Positions 52,918-61,869 of a DNA stretch of 64,000 bases are shown one piece after another (position 1 is the stretch's first letter; every line of letters starts with the position of its first letter). Made by a program: the position numbers and the translations under genes. Location: assembly GCA_964653485.1 (NCBI GenBank), contig CAZZFF010000019.1, positions 1 to 64,000 of the forward strand, in the 5' to 3' direction. Below the pieces are notes generated by a model that made no database searches, was not told where the DNA came from, and was given only the letters and a program-made list of their open reading frames with translations. Origin of the DNA: CAVQND01 sp964653485. GTDB taxonomy: Bacteria; Verrucomicrobiota; Verrucomicrobiia; Limisphaerales; UBA8199.

Positions 52918-53571
52918 ATGAAGGCGAAGCGCGGCTTCACACTGATCGAGTTGCTGGTGGTCATCGCCATTGTCGGGGTCCTGGCGGCGCTCCTGCTGCC
53001 GGCGCTGAGCCGCGCCAAGGAAAAGGGGAGGCGGACCTCCTGCGCAAGCAACCTGCGGCAGGTCAACCTGGCGATACGCTTCTACGCGGAAGATTGGGCG
53101 GATTCGCTGCCGGTCTTGCCGGACCCCAACCCCTATCCCAACGGAGTCGGCGCGTATTACAAACAACTCGTGAAAGGGTATCTGGGATTAACCGGCCCAG
53201 CATCGCCCAATGAGAAAGTGTTCATCTGTCCGTCCGACCCGGTCCTCTGGAAACAAATAGGTCATGCGTTCACGAGTTACACCTTCAATGGCTACGAGGT
53301 CGGGCCGGGGGCCATTGCGCGCATTACGGGCCAACGGCTGAGCGCCATCAAGAGTCCGGCCAAGGCAGTGTTGGCCGGCGAGTGGCCCGCGTTTTTCGGG
53401 GGTTCCTGGCATCCGTTCATCGATCGGGACTATCCCGACGCGAAAGATGTCCTGAGCTTTGTCGATGGGCACGCGAGCTTCGCCAGAATCTATTGGAACG
53501 GGGTGTCGGATTCCGACCCGTGCAGTTATGAGCCGCCAACCGGATACGACTACAACTGGGACGGGCAATGA
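52918..53571 (+). CDS. Prepilin-like protein (DUF1559/type II secretion pseudopilin)
   Basis: A 217-residue protein with a short leader MKAKRG and the class III signal GFTLIELLVVIAIVGVLAAL with Gly at -1 and Glu at +5. It continues SRAKEKGRRTSCASNLRQVN, KVFICPSDPVLWKQ and a C-terminal VLSFVDGHASFARIYWNG typical of verrucomicrobial pseudopilins. GGGGAAG precedes the ATG at 52918. It is co-directional with and close to the sigma-TM gene, so it may belong to that regulon. Confidence 0.88.
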   Translation: MKAKRGFTLIELLVVIAIVGVLAALLLPALSRAKEKGRRTSCASNLRQVNLAIRFYAEDWADSLPVLPDPNPYPNGVGAYYKQLVKGYLGLTGPASPNEKVFICPSDPVLWKQIGHAFTSYTFNGYEVGPGAIARITGQRLSAIKSPAKAVLAGEWPAFFGGSWHPFIDRDYPDAKDVLSFVDGHASFARIYWNGVSDSDPCSYEPPTGYDYNWDGQ

Positions 53572-53740
53572 TCACAAGGTCACAGCCCGCCCCGTCCGCA
53601 CCGAAGCCCTCCCGCACGGGGTGCGCTTCGCCATTCTGCCGGGCCTCACGCGCGATGGTTACGCGCGACCATTTTGGCCCAAGCGTTGTGGTTAATCCGC
53701 TCCTCATCCTGCAAACGCTGGACCGCCATCTCGAGCAGTA

Positions 53741-55042
53741 TCAGAGCTTCGCCAGGCGCCCCCTCAATCCTTTGCTCACGGCCATAGGTATTTCTTCCGG
53801 AAAACCCTGCGGGAGTTCCTTCTCTGCCGCTGCGATAGCTTTATCCACGGAGTCAGCAACATCCTTGAGTGCATCCAGCGCTAGCGATTCCGGAAGACGG
53901 GCGCGTTTCACCGTTTGCACGAAGTGTCGCCCTTCAATTTCATCAAGGCGGTAATGCCGGTTGTCCCCCACGAACATGGCCAACTTCATCTGCTTCCGCT
54001 CGATTTGGCGATGTTCCAAGCTGGGCTGAGCGGACAGAACATCGTATAAGGGAGTCAGGCGGAAACGTCCTCTTGGTCCCAGGAACAGGCTGAAGTTCTT
54101 GGCGTGTCCATCTGTCGCTCCAATCAACCAAAACAGAATCTGTGCTTTCAGGAAGGTCAGTTGGTCCTGCCGCGGGATATCTCCGCCCTTAAGCAGATCC
54201 AGAATGGCCACCACGCCCGGACCGTCCTGGCTCTGATACTTCTGACTGGGAGGCACCGAAAGCGCCTGGCAGCAATCCTCCTGCGGCAACCGAACCAATC
54301 GCCTGGAGGACATCCATTTCCGGTCGAATCGACTCACCACTAAGACCGTGCGGGGCCCGAATGTTGCGATCTCGGCGGTCGTGACGGGCAAACCGAACGC
54401 GCCCAGCAGCTTCAGGCAGTAAAACTCATTCTCCACGCTATTGGAGAGGTCCATGCCGTTGGGCAACGTCCCCATCTGTGTCTTGAGAATATGAGTGGTG
54501 GGAGTGGTGCCGTATGGTTTTATCCAATGATTGTCATGCCACGATAGCGCCGTCTTTTCCTGCGCGCCAGCCACGGAAATGCGGAACTCGGCCCTTCCGT
54601 CCAATCCCAGCGGGGTCTTGGGCAGGTTTTTCAAGAGCAACTCAATTCCTGTTTCGTCCATGACTTCTCCATCCAGGGGTGGAGCAGCCTTTGGCGGTTC
54701 CTCTCCTTCCGGCAGAAATTGCAGAGCTCCCACACAATCGCGGCCGATTACGGACAGAAGGCTGTATGCGTCTGTTCCTCTTGCTCCCACTTTTTCTGCG
54801 ACCATGCGGCGCAGGCTTTCCGAATCCGGCAGGAGGTTCTCGAAAACGGCTTGGACCGGCGCGCCTTTGAATGCATCTTCTCGCAGCGGAAGGGAAAGGG
54901 AGACCGGAATCGCATTCTCTCGATTTACCCAATTGGGATCATAACGAAAAGATATTACCCCCGACGGGTCCTTCACCAGAAGGCCGACGGCGTCGTTGGT
55001 CAGGAAAACTTGCAGTGGGGTGTTTTGGCGGTGGCGCGGCAT
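53741..55042 (-). CDS. hipA: HipA-family Ser/Thr kinase toxin
   Basis: A 433-residue protein: the N-terminal HipA domain has ISFRYDPNWVNRENAIPVSL and FENLLPDSESLRRMVAEKVG. The kinase part has ISVAGAQEKTAL (ATP-loop region), THILKTQMG (ATP-binding Lys), FWLIGATDGHAKNFSLFLGP (catalytic Asp and Asn) and LTPLYDVLSAQP (metal-binding Asp). HipA toxins phosphorylate glutamyl-tRNA synthetase or related targets and induce dormancy. It follows the hipB-like gene by 6 bp. All expected catalytic residues appear intact. Confidence 0.92.
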   Translation of the reverse strand: MPRHRQNTPLQVFLTNDAVGLLVKDPSGVISFRYDPNWVNRENAIPVSLSLPLREDAFKGAPVQAVFENLLPDSESLRRMVAEKVGARGTDAYSLLSVIGRDCVGALQFLPEGEEPPKAAPPLDGEVMDETGIELLLKNLPKTPLGLDGRAEFRISVAGAQEKTALSWHDNHWIKPYGTTPTTHILKTQMGTLPNGMDLSNSVENEFYCLKLLGAFGLPVTTAEIATFGPRTVLVVSRFDRKWMSSRRLVRLPQEDCCQALSVPPSQKYQSQDGPGVVAILDLLKGGDIPRQDQLTFLKAQILFWLIGATDGHAKNFSLFLGPRGRFRLTPLYDVLSAQPSLEHRQIERKQMKLAMFVGDNRHYRLDEIEGRHFVQTVKRARLPESLALDALKDVADSVDKAIAAAEKELPQGFPEEIPMAVSKGLRGRLAKL

Positions 55043-55048
55043 GGTCGA

Positions 55049-55291
55049 TTACCTCTCGATGGTCCAGTCTCCAGTCGAACGTATCGACACCTGCAACTCC
55101 AAACCCAGCGCCGACAGGACAGCGAGCAGAGTGTGAAGTTTAGTCGAAGCGTAGCCATTCTCAATCATCGAGATGTTCTCTTGGCGCAAACCAACCATGG
55201 ACGCCAATTTCTTTTGACTTAGCGCCTTCCGCTTCCGCGCATTGCGAATCAGATTCCCGATTTGCCTGGGGTCGCGAGCCAGTTCTTGCAT
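55049..55291 (-). CDS. hipB: HipB-like antitoxin (HTH XRE)
   Basis: An 80-residue helix-turn-helix protein: IGNLIRNARKRKALSQKKLA, SMVGLRQENISMIENGYAST, KLHTLLAVLSALGLELQV. It should bind HipA and repress its own promoter. It is the first gene of the hipBA operon; the operators lie just upstream. Confidence 0.93.
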   Translation of the reverse strand: MQELARDPRQIGNLIRNARKRKALSQKKLASMVGLRQENISMIENGYASTKLHTLLAVLSALGLELQVSIRSTGDWTIER

Positions 55292-55301
55292 AGTTTGTTA
55301 G

Positions 55302-55351
55302 AGTATGTGTTTTTCGCAATATATTGTCAATATCGTCTTTTCAACATATTG
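55302..55351 (-). promoter_or_regulatory. hipBA promoter and probable HipB operators
   Basis: On the minus strand TTGACA (55325-55330), a 17-bp spacer and CATACT (55302-55307) form a good promoter just upstream of hipB. Two copies of CAAYATATTG, at 55317-55326 overlapping the -35 box and at 55342-55351 upstream of it, are 25 bp apart; the first is a perfect palindrome. They are likely HipB binding sites for autorepression. Confidence 0.65.
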
Positions 55352-55357
55352 TATTAT

Positions 55358-55375
55358 TATGCGGAAAAGCGCATA
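55358..55375. repeat. Inverted repeat TATGCG-N6-CGCATA
   Basis: Perfect 6-bp arms around gaaaag, upstream of the hipBA operators. It may be a further operator or a small hairpin. Confidence 0.5.
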
Positions 55376-55506
55376 AACCCCGCAGGTCAAGTCCCACTAC
55401 CGGCCCTGCTCGCAGCCTGTGGCCATGCCCATATTAACGCGACTCGGATCGAAGGGGGCGCAACAGACTCCCTGGACGAAGCATCGAAGAACCTGCCGAT
55501 GAAAGA

Positions 55507-56010
55507 TCAAAGGCCCAGCGCCAACTGCGCTCCCCCCGGCTTTCGGGAGGCCGCGGTGGAGAACTCGGGGCCACCCTCATGAAAACCCTCTTTCCGACGC
55601 GCGACGTGGAACATCCGCAAAATCTGTTCGGCGACAATCCCCTCGCCGGACATGCGCGTGCCGAAGCGCGGATCGTTAAGCCTTCCCCCGCGTATGCGGC
55701 GCAGCCGGTTCAACACCTTGTCCGTCTTCCCTGGAACGTTCCGCTCGATCCATTCCACGAAAATCGGAGCGACCGTCAAGGGAAGCCGGATGATATCACC
55801 AGCGCGGCATGGTGCGCCGCCAGTTCCCTAAGCAAGTCCAGGTCTCGTCTGACGAGGGAGTTTTTAGTGACGATGCTGACAGGGTTTCGAAACTCCGCCA
55901 GAGCCGCCAAACACCACCGGGTCAGTTGCAACTTCTGCTCGATGGGCTGGCAGCAGTCGGTCGCACCGCTCATTGCCAGCTTTTGGAGTTTTCGTGTTCG
56001 GTCACCAACA
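55507..56010 (-). pseudogene. PA0069-family radical SAM gene remnant 1 (internal deletion)
   Basis: Two overlapping minus-strand frames hold separated parts of one family. About 56010-55776 encodes RKLQKLAMSGATDCCQPIEQ, AEFRNPVSIVTKNSLVRRDL and DLLRELAAHHAALV. About 55779-55507 encodes VAPIFVEWIERNVPGKTDKV and LNDPRFGTRMSGEG. The roughly 90 residues expected between them are missing and the frame changes at the join. The N-terminal CxxxCxxC region is absent. Non-functional. Confidence 0.8.
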
Positions 56011-56184
56011 GAGGCCAGGCCGGTGTCCCTTGCCCTTTGGCGAGGCGGGGTTATAGTCCAGAAAACTCTTTTGTGGATAAGTCGTATTTGTGCAAAACGG
56101 GCCGCGCCGGCGGCCGTGAACAGCAATGCGGCCATGTCATCGTCCTGCTGCCCATGACCATTGGCCGCCGATCACCAGAGGATC

Positions 56185-57987
56185 ATGTGGCGACGATTGA
56201 CGGCGAGTAATGGATGGAAGTTTTTTGTCGTGCTGGGGCGTGCCGATGGGGCGCTGGCGTGGGCGTGGTGGAGTGTACTGGTAACGCGGGGGGTACTGCC
56301 GGCGGCTTTCGCCATCTCCATGGGTGTGCTGGTGGGCGCCGTGAACCGAGGCGCTCCCCTGGGGGGCCCGCTTGCATTTGCCGGCGTCGTATTCGTCCTG
56401 CTCCAGGTGCTCCCGCCGTTGCACCAGGTGATCGGGGCCAATCTCGGCAGCCAGGCCGCCGCCTGGCTTTACAGCGAATTGACCACGGCCTGCGTGTGTC
56501 CCCCCGGCCTGGGGCATTTGGAGGATCCCAGCCTGGCGACGGACCTGACGATGGGGCGCGATTTCGACCTGGGTATCAGCGGGCCGCCCCTGTCCATCTC
56601 GATGGGTTTCATTGCGTCCGGCCTCGTGGAAATGGTAGGCGGTCTGACCTCAGCGGCGGTGCTCGGCGCTTACCGCTGGTGGGCGCCTTTGGTGCTGGCG
56701 GGGGCCTGGCTGGCAACGCACTGGCTCCTGCGGGAGAGCGCGGTTTGGAAGGATCGCAACACGGAGGAGGTGCGCCAGGCGCAACGGCACGCCGACTATG
56801 CCTACCGGTTGGCGGTGGACCCGCCAGCCGCCAAGGAGCTACGACTTTTCGGACTCGCGAGCTGGGTCGTGGACCGGTTCAGGGCCCGGCGGCGGCGGCT
56901 GGTCGAGTTGCAGTGGGAAGCCACGCGACTGCGCGAGCGGCCGGTGCTGTGGAGTCTGCTGCTGGTGCTCGGGGCCAATCTGCTGGTATTCGCGGCGCTG
57001 GCGACGGATGCTGCGGCGGGCAGGCTCGAACTGGCCCGGCTGGTAACGTTCGCCGGTGCGGCGGTGGGCACCAGCATGGTAGCCTTCGGGGGCCTGTCCT
57101 GGGCGCTCGATGGCGCGGCGGCGCCGGCCACTGCGGTTCTGCGCCTGCAGGACTCCATGAAGCCGGCCGGATCGCTGTCCTTGGGCAAGCGCGGGGCGGC
57201 GGGTATGCCGGCGCGCCATGTGCGGTTCCGCGATCTGAGCTTCGCGTATCCCCGCAGCAGCCGACCGGTGCTCGATGGGTTCGATCTGTCCATCCCGGCG
57301 GGCACGTCGTTGGCCATTGTGGGCCGAAACGGCGCGGGCAAGACGACCCTGGCGAAATTGCTTTGCCGGCTGTACGACCCCGGCAGCGGCGCCATCGAGA
57401 TCGATGGAGTGGATTTGCGGGAGCTCGAGCTGGAAGGATGGCGAGCACGGCTCGCCGCGGTTTACCAGGACTTCGCTCGCTTCGAATTGCCGTTGCGCGA
57501 CAATGTGGCGCCTGGAGGCGCGCCAGAGGAGGTCATCCGGGAGGCGCTCGCGCAAGCCGGGGCCGCCGATCTGGCGGGCCTGGACACGCCGCTGTCGAAG
57601 GGATATCCGGGCGGAACGGATTTGTCAGGGGGCCAGTGGCAGCGGATTGCTCTGGCCCGAGCCATGTGCGCGGTGAAACTTGGGGCGGGGCTGGTACTGC
57701 TCGACGAACCGACGGCCCAGTTGGACGTTCGCGGAGAAGCGGAGATCTTCGATCGCATCCTCAAGGCGACCCGGCACACGACGACCATTCTCATCTCGCA
57801 CCGGTTTTCGACGGTGCGGCACGCCGACCGGATTTGCGTGATCCAGGAGGGACGGGTGGCGGAACTGGGGAGCCACGAGGAGTTGATGGCGCTGGGCGGA
57901 CGCTACCGGAGGATGTTCGACCTCCAGGCCTCGCGCTTCAATGGCAGCGCCGATGAGGCAGAGGAGGCTCCCAATGCAGCCGGCTGA
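56185..57987 (+). CDS. ABC exporter subunit, permease fused to ATPase (first of pair)
   Basis: A 600-residue half-transporter with an N-terminal membrane domain of about six helices (ALAWAWWSVLVTRGVLPAAF, AFAGVVFVLLQVLPPLHQVI, VLWSLLLVLGANLLVFAALA) and a C-terminal ATPase: Walker A GRNGAGKTT (about 379), Q-loop VYQDFARFE, signature LSGGQWQRIALARA (about 480), Walker B LVLLDEP (about 503), H-loop LISHR. The GGQWQ variant is typical of peptide or natural-product exporters near RiPP and NRPS genes. The ATG at 56185 follows AGAGG. Its 3' end overlaps the next gene. Confidence 0.86.
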   Translation: MWRRLTASNGWKFFVVLGRADGALAWAWWSVLVTRGVLPAAFAISMGVLVGAVNRGAPLGGPLAFAGVVFVLLQVLPPLHQVIGANLGSQAAAWLYSELTTACVCPPGLGHLEDPSLATDLTMGRDFDLGISGPPLSISMGFIASGLVEMVGGLTSAAVLGAYRWWAPLVLAGAWLATHWLLRESAVWKDRNTEEVRQAQRHADYAYRLAVDPPAAKELRLFGLASWVVDRFRARRRRLVELQWEATRLRERPVLWSLLLVLGANLLVFAALATDAAAGRLELARLVTFAGAAVGTSMVAFGGLSWALDGAAAPATAVLRLQDSMKPAGSLSLGKRGAAGMPARHVRFRDLSFAYPRSSRPVLDGFDLSIPAGTSLAIVGRNGAGKTTLAKLLCRLYDPGSGAIEIDGVDLRELELEGWRARLAAVYQDFARFELPLRDNVAPGGAPEEVIREALAQAGAADLAGLDTPLSKGYPGGTDLSGGQWQRIALARAMCAVKLGAGLVLLDEPTAQLDVRGEAEIFDRILKATRHTTTILISHRFSTVRHADRICVIQEGRVAELGSHEELMALGGRYRRMFDLQASRFNGSADEAEEAPNAAG

Positions 57988-59845
57988 CGACATGCCCCGC
58001 GCCATGCCGTCGATGTGGCGCGCCTTGAAGCGCGGCCTCGACACCGAACCGCGGCTGCTGCCCGTGGCCTTCGGCCTGTCACTGCTCGCCGCGCTGCCTG
58101 ACGCCCTCATCGCGCTATGGCTCAAGCTGATGGCGGACGGGGTGCTGGGCGGCGATGGCCGGCGGGTTATGGGCGCCGCTCTCGGGCTGGCTGCATCCAC
58201 CGTCGGCACGTGGTTCCTGCGGGTCGTGAGTGATCGCGCCCAGCGCCGGTTTCGGGACCGTCTGACGATTGCTCTGGAGTCTCACGTGGCCCATTTGCAG
58301 GCCTCGGTGATGACCATCGCCCACCAGGAAAGTCCGGAGTACCTCGACCGGTTGGCGATGCTGCGTGACCACGTCTTTGTCCTGGACCACATGTACATGT
58401 CCTTGTTTTCCACGTGTGGCTGGGTCCTGAGGCTGGCGGTCACGTTGCTCCTGCTGGTTTCAATTCATCCGGTGCTGGGACTGCTGGCCGCCATTGCCTT
58501 GCCGACGGTTTGGACCTCGGTTTGGCGCCCCGGGGTGGAGCGGGCGGCCGAGCAGCGGGGCGCCGCGGCCCGCCGTTTGGCCCGCCACCTGTTCGAGATG
58601 GCGACCACCGCAGCGCCAGGCAAGGATGTGCGCACGGCACGCATCGGCGCCTGGTTGGCGGGGAAGCGGCGGGCGGCTTGGGATGAGTGGTACCGAGGGG
58701 TGTCCAGCGCGCGATGGGGGAGCGCGATTTGGCTTGTAGCCGCCTGGGCCCTCTTCGCGGGCGGATTCGTGGGAGCGGTCGTTTTTGTTTCCGCCGTTTT
58801 GCATGCCACCGCGGCGCAGGTGCTGCTGGTGCTCGCGGCAGGCTCGCGCCTGTCGGCCTACATCGGCGCGACGGTGGGGGAGATTGGCTTCCTGCGGGGC
58901 TTCTGGCTGGAAGGATCGCGCCGGCTTGCGTGGCTGGAGGACTATGCGCGGGCGATCGGGGAGCAAGCCGACGCGCCGGCGCCGAAGCGGCTGACGCGGG
59001 GCCTTCGGCTGGAGCAGGTCAGCTTCGCCTACCCGGGCAGCGAGCGGCGGGCGCTGGAGGATGTCAACCTGGACCTGCCGGCGGGCAGCGTGGTGGCCCT
59101 GGTGGGCGAAAACGGGGCGGGCAAAAGCACGCTGGTCAAGCTGTTGTGCCGCATGTACCAGCCCGATTCCGGCCGAATACTCGTCGACGGGGTGGACCTG
59201 GCCCGCATACCTGCCGAGGAATGGCGCTCCCGGTTGGCCGGCGCCTTTCAAGACTTTTTCAAATTTGAGTTTCGGGCGCGTCATACGGTGGGGCTGGGTG
59301 ACATTCCGCGGCTTGAGGACGAGCCCGCTGTGGCGGGGGCGATCTCGCGCGCCGGCGCGGGCGATGCCATCGACGCAATGAAGGCCGGCCTTGAGACGCA
59401 ACTCGGCGCAACCTGGCCGGAAGGGGTCGACGTCAGTTTCGGCCAGTGGCAGAAGCTTGCGCTGGCGCGGGGTTTCATGCGGGAGCATCCGCTCTTGCTC
59501 GTCCTGGACGAACCGACCGCGGCGCTCGATGCCGAGACTGAGCATGCCCTTTTTGAGCGTTATGCGGCGGCGGCGCGGGGAGGCCGCGTTGGGGACGGCG
59601 CGCTTGATGACGCCGATGGCCGGATAATCCTGCTGGTCTCCCACCGTTTCAGCACCGTGCGCATGGCGGACCTGATCGTTGTCATCGAGGGCGCCCGGGT
59701 GGTGGAGGTGGGGAACCATGAAACGTTGGTCGCCAAAGGAGGAACCTATGCTGAGCTCTACGCAATTCAGGCGGCGGCGTATCGTCAACGGAAGCCGAAC
59801 TCCAGACCAATTGGGAGCGCCGCCGTAACCACTCCGGCGACGTGA
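57974..59845 (+). CDS. ABC exporter subunit, permease fused to ATPase (second of pair)
   Basis: A 623-residue partner whose ATG at 57974 has GAGGAGG upstream and overlaps the first gene by 14 bp, so the two are translationally coupled and probably heterodimerise. Membrane domain: LPVAFGLSLLAALPDALIAL, LRLAVTLLLLVSIHPVLGLL, IWLVAAWALFAGGFVGAVVF. ATPase: Walker A GENGAGKST (about 377), Q-loop AFQDFFKFE, a degenerate signature VSFGQWQKLALARG (about 486), Walker B LLVLDEPTAALD, H-loop VSHR. The changed signature suggests one asymmetric ATP site. No peptidase domain and no adjacent biosynthetic gene are seen. Confidence 0.86.
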   Translation: MQPADDMPRAMPSMWRALKRGLDTEPRLLPVAFGLSLLAALPDALIALWLKLMADGVLGGDGRRVMGAALGLAASTVGTWFLRVVSDRAQRRFRDRLTIALESHVAHLQASVMTIAHQESPEYLDRLAMLRDHVFVLDHMYMSLFSTCGWVLRLAVTLLLLVSIHPVLGLLAAIALPTVWTSVWRPGVERAAEQRGAAARRLARHLFEMATTAAPGKDVRTARIGAWLAGKRRAAWDEWYRGVSSARWGSAIWLVAAWALFAGGFVGAVVFVSAVLHATAAQVLLVLAAGSRLSAYIGATVGEIGFLRGFWLEGSRRLAWLEDYARAIGEQADAPAPKRLTRGLRLEQVSFAYPGSERRALEDVNLDLPAGSVVALVGENGAGKSTLVKLLCRMYQPDSGRILVDGVDLARIPAEEWRSRLAGAFQDFFKFEFRARHTVGLGDIPRLEDEPAVAGAISRAGAGDAIDAMKAGLETQLGATWPEGVDVSFGQWQKLALARGFMREHPLLLVLDEPTAALDAETEHALFERYAAAARGGRVGDGALDDADGRIILLVSHRFSTVRMADLIVVIEGARVVEVGNHETLVAKGGTYAELYAIQAAAYRQRKPNSRPIGSAAVTTPAT

Positions 59846-59989
59846 CGGCTCGACAGTCCAACAGATGTGACGGATGCGTCTTGGTCCCCCGGCGATGGGG
59901 CCTGCGCTATGCCTCCCAGGGTCATGGTGGTCTTCCGCCGCCGATTCCTCGCGGAGTCGGTTCAACGATTCACGGTTGGAGTTCCAACG

Positions 59990-60240
59990 TCAACTACGGC
60001 CCTTCCGGCTTCTGGAAGGCCGCAACCGACAACGCGGGTCCATGCTCCGCAAGGCCCACTTTGCGGCGGGCGATGTGGAACATTTGGGAGAGCTGGTTGG
60101 CAAATATCCTCCTCCCCGTCATCCGCAACCCGAAGCGCGGGTCGTTGTGACGATGCCCACTGGGTTGCGGAATTCGACCAGAACCGCCAGCCATCGCCGG
60201 GTCAGTTGCGGTTTCCTCTCGATCGGCTGGTAGCAATCCG
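59990..60240 (-). pseudogene. PA0069-family radical SAM gene remnant 2 (larger deletion)
   Basis: The minus strand encodes VTDCYQPIERKPQLTRRWLA, VLVEFRNPVGIVT and then, after a join and frame change, NDPRFGLRMTGRRIFANQLS, QMFHIARRKVGL. About 150 residues between these segments are missing. The end (GPALSVAAFQKP) is like that of remnant 1 (GPEFSTAASRKP), so even the 3' flank is homologous. Confidence 0.78.
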
Positions 60241-60285
60241 TCACGGCGAGAATGTGGCGTGGTTATGGCGCGGTCTCAAGCACGA
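60235..60285. repeat. Direct repeat also present at about 62513-62560
   Basis: gtcacggcgagaatgtggcg, followed by tggttatggcgcggtctcaa and gcacgaa, recurs with few changes at 62513-62560 (gtcacggcacgaatgtggcg onward). Both copies end at a GTGACG on the minus strand: one begins the antitoxin gene, the other runs into radical SAM remnant 2. It looks like a duplicated promoter segment. Confidence 0.65.
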
Positions 60286-60361
60286 AGGAAGAGGCGTGAC
60301 CCCGGCAAGTTGGAAATAGCCCTGCGACCACGCAGGGAAACCACCAATGAGAGCCCAGGCA

Positions 60362-61036
60362 CTACGCGCCTTCCACTTCCGCGAGGGCCTGGCGTTGCCG
60401 CATCGTTGCTGTTCGGCGAGCGATGACAAGCATCTTGTCGCGGCCGTATTGGTAGTGGCGAGAAAGCAAAGCAGTGACCCGCTCGGCATATTCCTTCGGC
60501 TCCGCCGTGGCGGAGAGAACGTTAAACCAAACCGGCAACACCTTGGGCCAGTCCACTCCGACCTGCCAGGAACCGCCCTCGTCCGCAAAGAAGATGACAT
60601 CGTCGAGGCATTGATCGATGTGGTCCAGCAGGCCGAAGAGGATGTCCATGGCCTCACGCACCTCCGCCGGATTGTTCGTCTTTGCATTGGCGACACAGTG
60701 ATCCAGGAGCCGACGGTACTCGGCAATCCACGCGCTCGTCCCAGAGGACTGTTGCGTAGAGTTCTTGGAATTGACGTTGAATGACTCGTAATACTCGCCG
60801 GCGAGACTGGCCTTTTCAAACCGCTTCACGTCCGTGAGCAAGCTCGGCCTCGCAGGCCTCTCCGCGTCCGGGCGCAGCCGCTCCAGATCGAGGTACTTCT
60901 TCGCGATCTTGTAGAGCTTGGCCGGGGGCAAAAGCTCGATCGCGTCGTCCAGCATGTAGAAAACGTACTCGTTCCCGAGCTTGCGGACCGCTGCGCGGAG
61001 CTTTTCACGGTCGATCGGGATGGGATTCCGTTGCAT
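60362..61036 (-). CDS. Protein of unknown function (accessory island)
   Basis: A 224-residue soluble, helix-rich protein: LRAAVRKLGNEYVFYMLDDA, LLPPAKLYKIAKKYLDLERL, EYYESFNVNSKNSTQQSSGT, DILFGLLDHIDQCLDDVIFF. I do not recognise a characterised family. Its start lies 2 bp downstream of the stop of the next gene upstream, so the two form an operon. Confidence 0.7.
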   Translation of the reverse strand: MQRNPIPIDREKLRAAVRKLGNEYVFYMLDDAIELLPPAKLYKIAKKYLDLERLRPDAERPARPSLLTDVKRFEKASLAGEYYESFNVNSKNSTQQSSGTSAWIAEYRRLLDHCVANAKTNNPAEVREAMDILFGLLDHIDQCLDDVIFFADEGGSWQVGVDWPKVLPVWFNVLSATAEPKEYAERVTALLSRHYQYGRDKMLVIARRTATMRQRQALAEVEGA

Positions 61037-61038
61037 CG

Positions 61039-61869
61039 TCAGAGTTCTTCGATGCGCCGCAGCATAGCCGGGCGATTTGAGTACCGACGTCGAAAGCCAG
61101 CGAGCTTCTGCTGGAAGGCCCTGATATCACCGGCCTGTGCATAGGCGTCGCGCAGTTCCTGCAGTTGGGCGGTCGCCTGGTCGTAGGCCGAAGCGATCTT
61201 CTGATCCATGAGGGGGTCCAGCCCCGACCATAGCGTGTCTGCGCGCTGCATGATCGAGGCAAGATGCTGCTTACGCAGCCTTGCCTCGCGCTCTTGCTTG
61301 GCCGCGGCCTCTTTGGCCTCCTTCTTCTGCCGTGCTTCCCGAGTCTCGATGGTCTTTGCGGCAAAATCCACGCATCTCATCGCTTGGCCGGCCGGGATTT
61401 GCGCCCGGGGATACGTCATCCGGTTCAATTCCGCCATTACGCCCGATTCACCCCCCTCGGCCACCCGTGCGAGCAATGCCCGCATTCCGGACACGGAAAG
61501 TCCCTCAAGAACTGCGGCAATGGGGATGCGGTCAGGTGCGCTGGCTCGAGACAGTCCACCGGCTACAGCGAGCGCGTCACGATCCACGGGGAACTGCTTG
61601 ATGAGTGCCTCCAGCGCGGGGCTAAGCTGATCGAGTCCCCGTGGAATCGGCGGCATGACAACCGCGCCGTCCTCGGGATCCTGCCACTCGTCCGGGTCGA
61701 AACCAGCCAGCCAGCCGAGAAACAAAGCCCGATAGTCGCCGCGCATCAATTCCTCGCGGACGCCTACAAGTTGGTCGATGAGGCCCTCGCCTTCTGTCCA
61801 CCCCCATCCGCCCTCTTCATTGCGTTCCCACCAGACAATGCACCTGTCGCCGATTTCCTTGACCGTCAA
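61039..61869 (-). CDS. Protein of unknown function, possibly N-terminally truncated
   Basis: A 276-residue protein: RCIVWWERNEEGGWGWTEGE, REELMRGDYRALFLGWLAGF, IPRGLDQLSPALEALIKQFP and a charged coiled-coil stretch (ETREARQKKEAKEAAAKQER). From memory, related proteins carry about 100 more residues before the position corresponding to this start, so it may have lost its N-terminus. The TTG start overlaps the VapC-like stop by 4 bp (TTGA). Confidence 0.62.
   Translation of the reverse strand: MTVKEIGDRCIVWWERNEEGGWGWTEGEGLIDQLVGVREELMRGDYRALFLGWLAGFDPDEWQDPEDGAVVMPPIPRGLDQLSPALEALIKQFPVDRDALAVAGGLSRASAPDRIPIAAVLEGLSVSGMRALLARVAEGGESGVMAELNRMTYPRAQIPAGQAMRCVDFAAKTIETREARQKKEAKEAAAKQEREARLRKQHLASIMQRADTLWSGLDPLMDQKIASAYDQATAQLQELRDAYAQAGDIRAFQQKLAGFRRRYSNRPAMLRRIEEL

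Noticed and set aside
56214..57956. 580-codon plus-strand frame overlapping the ABC exporter gene
   Set aside because: The frame at 56185-57987 has all ABC motifs in order; this one has none.
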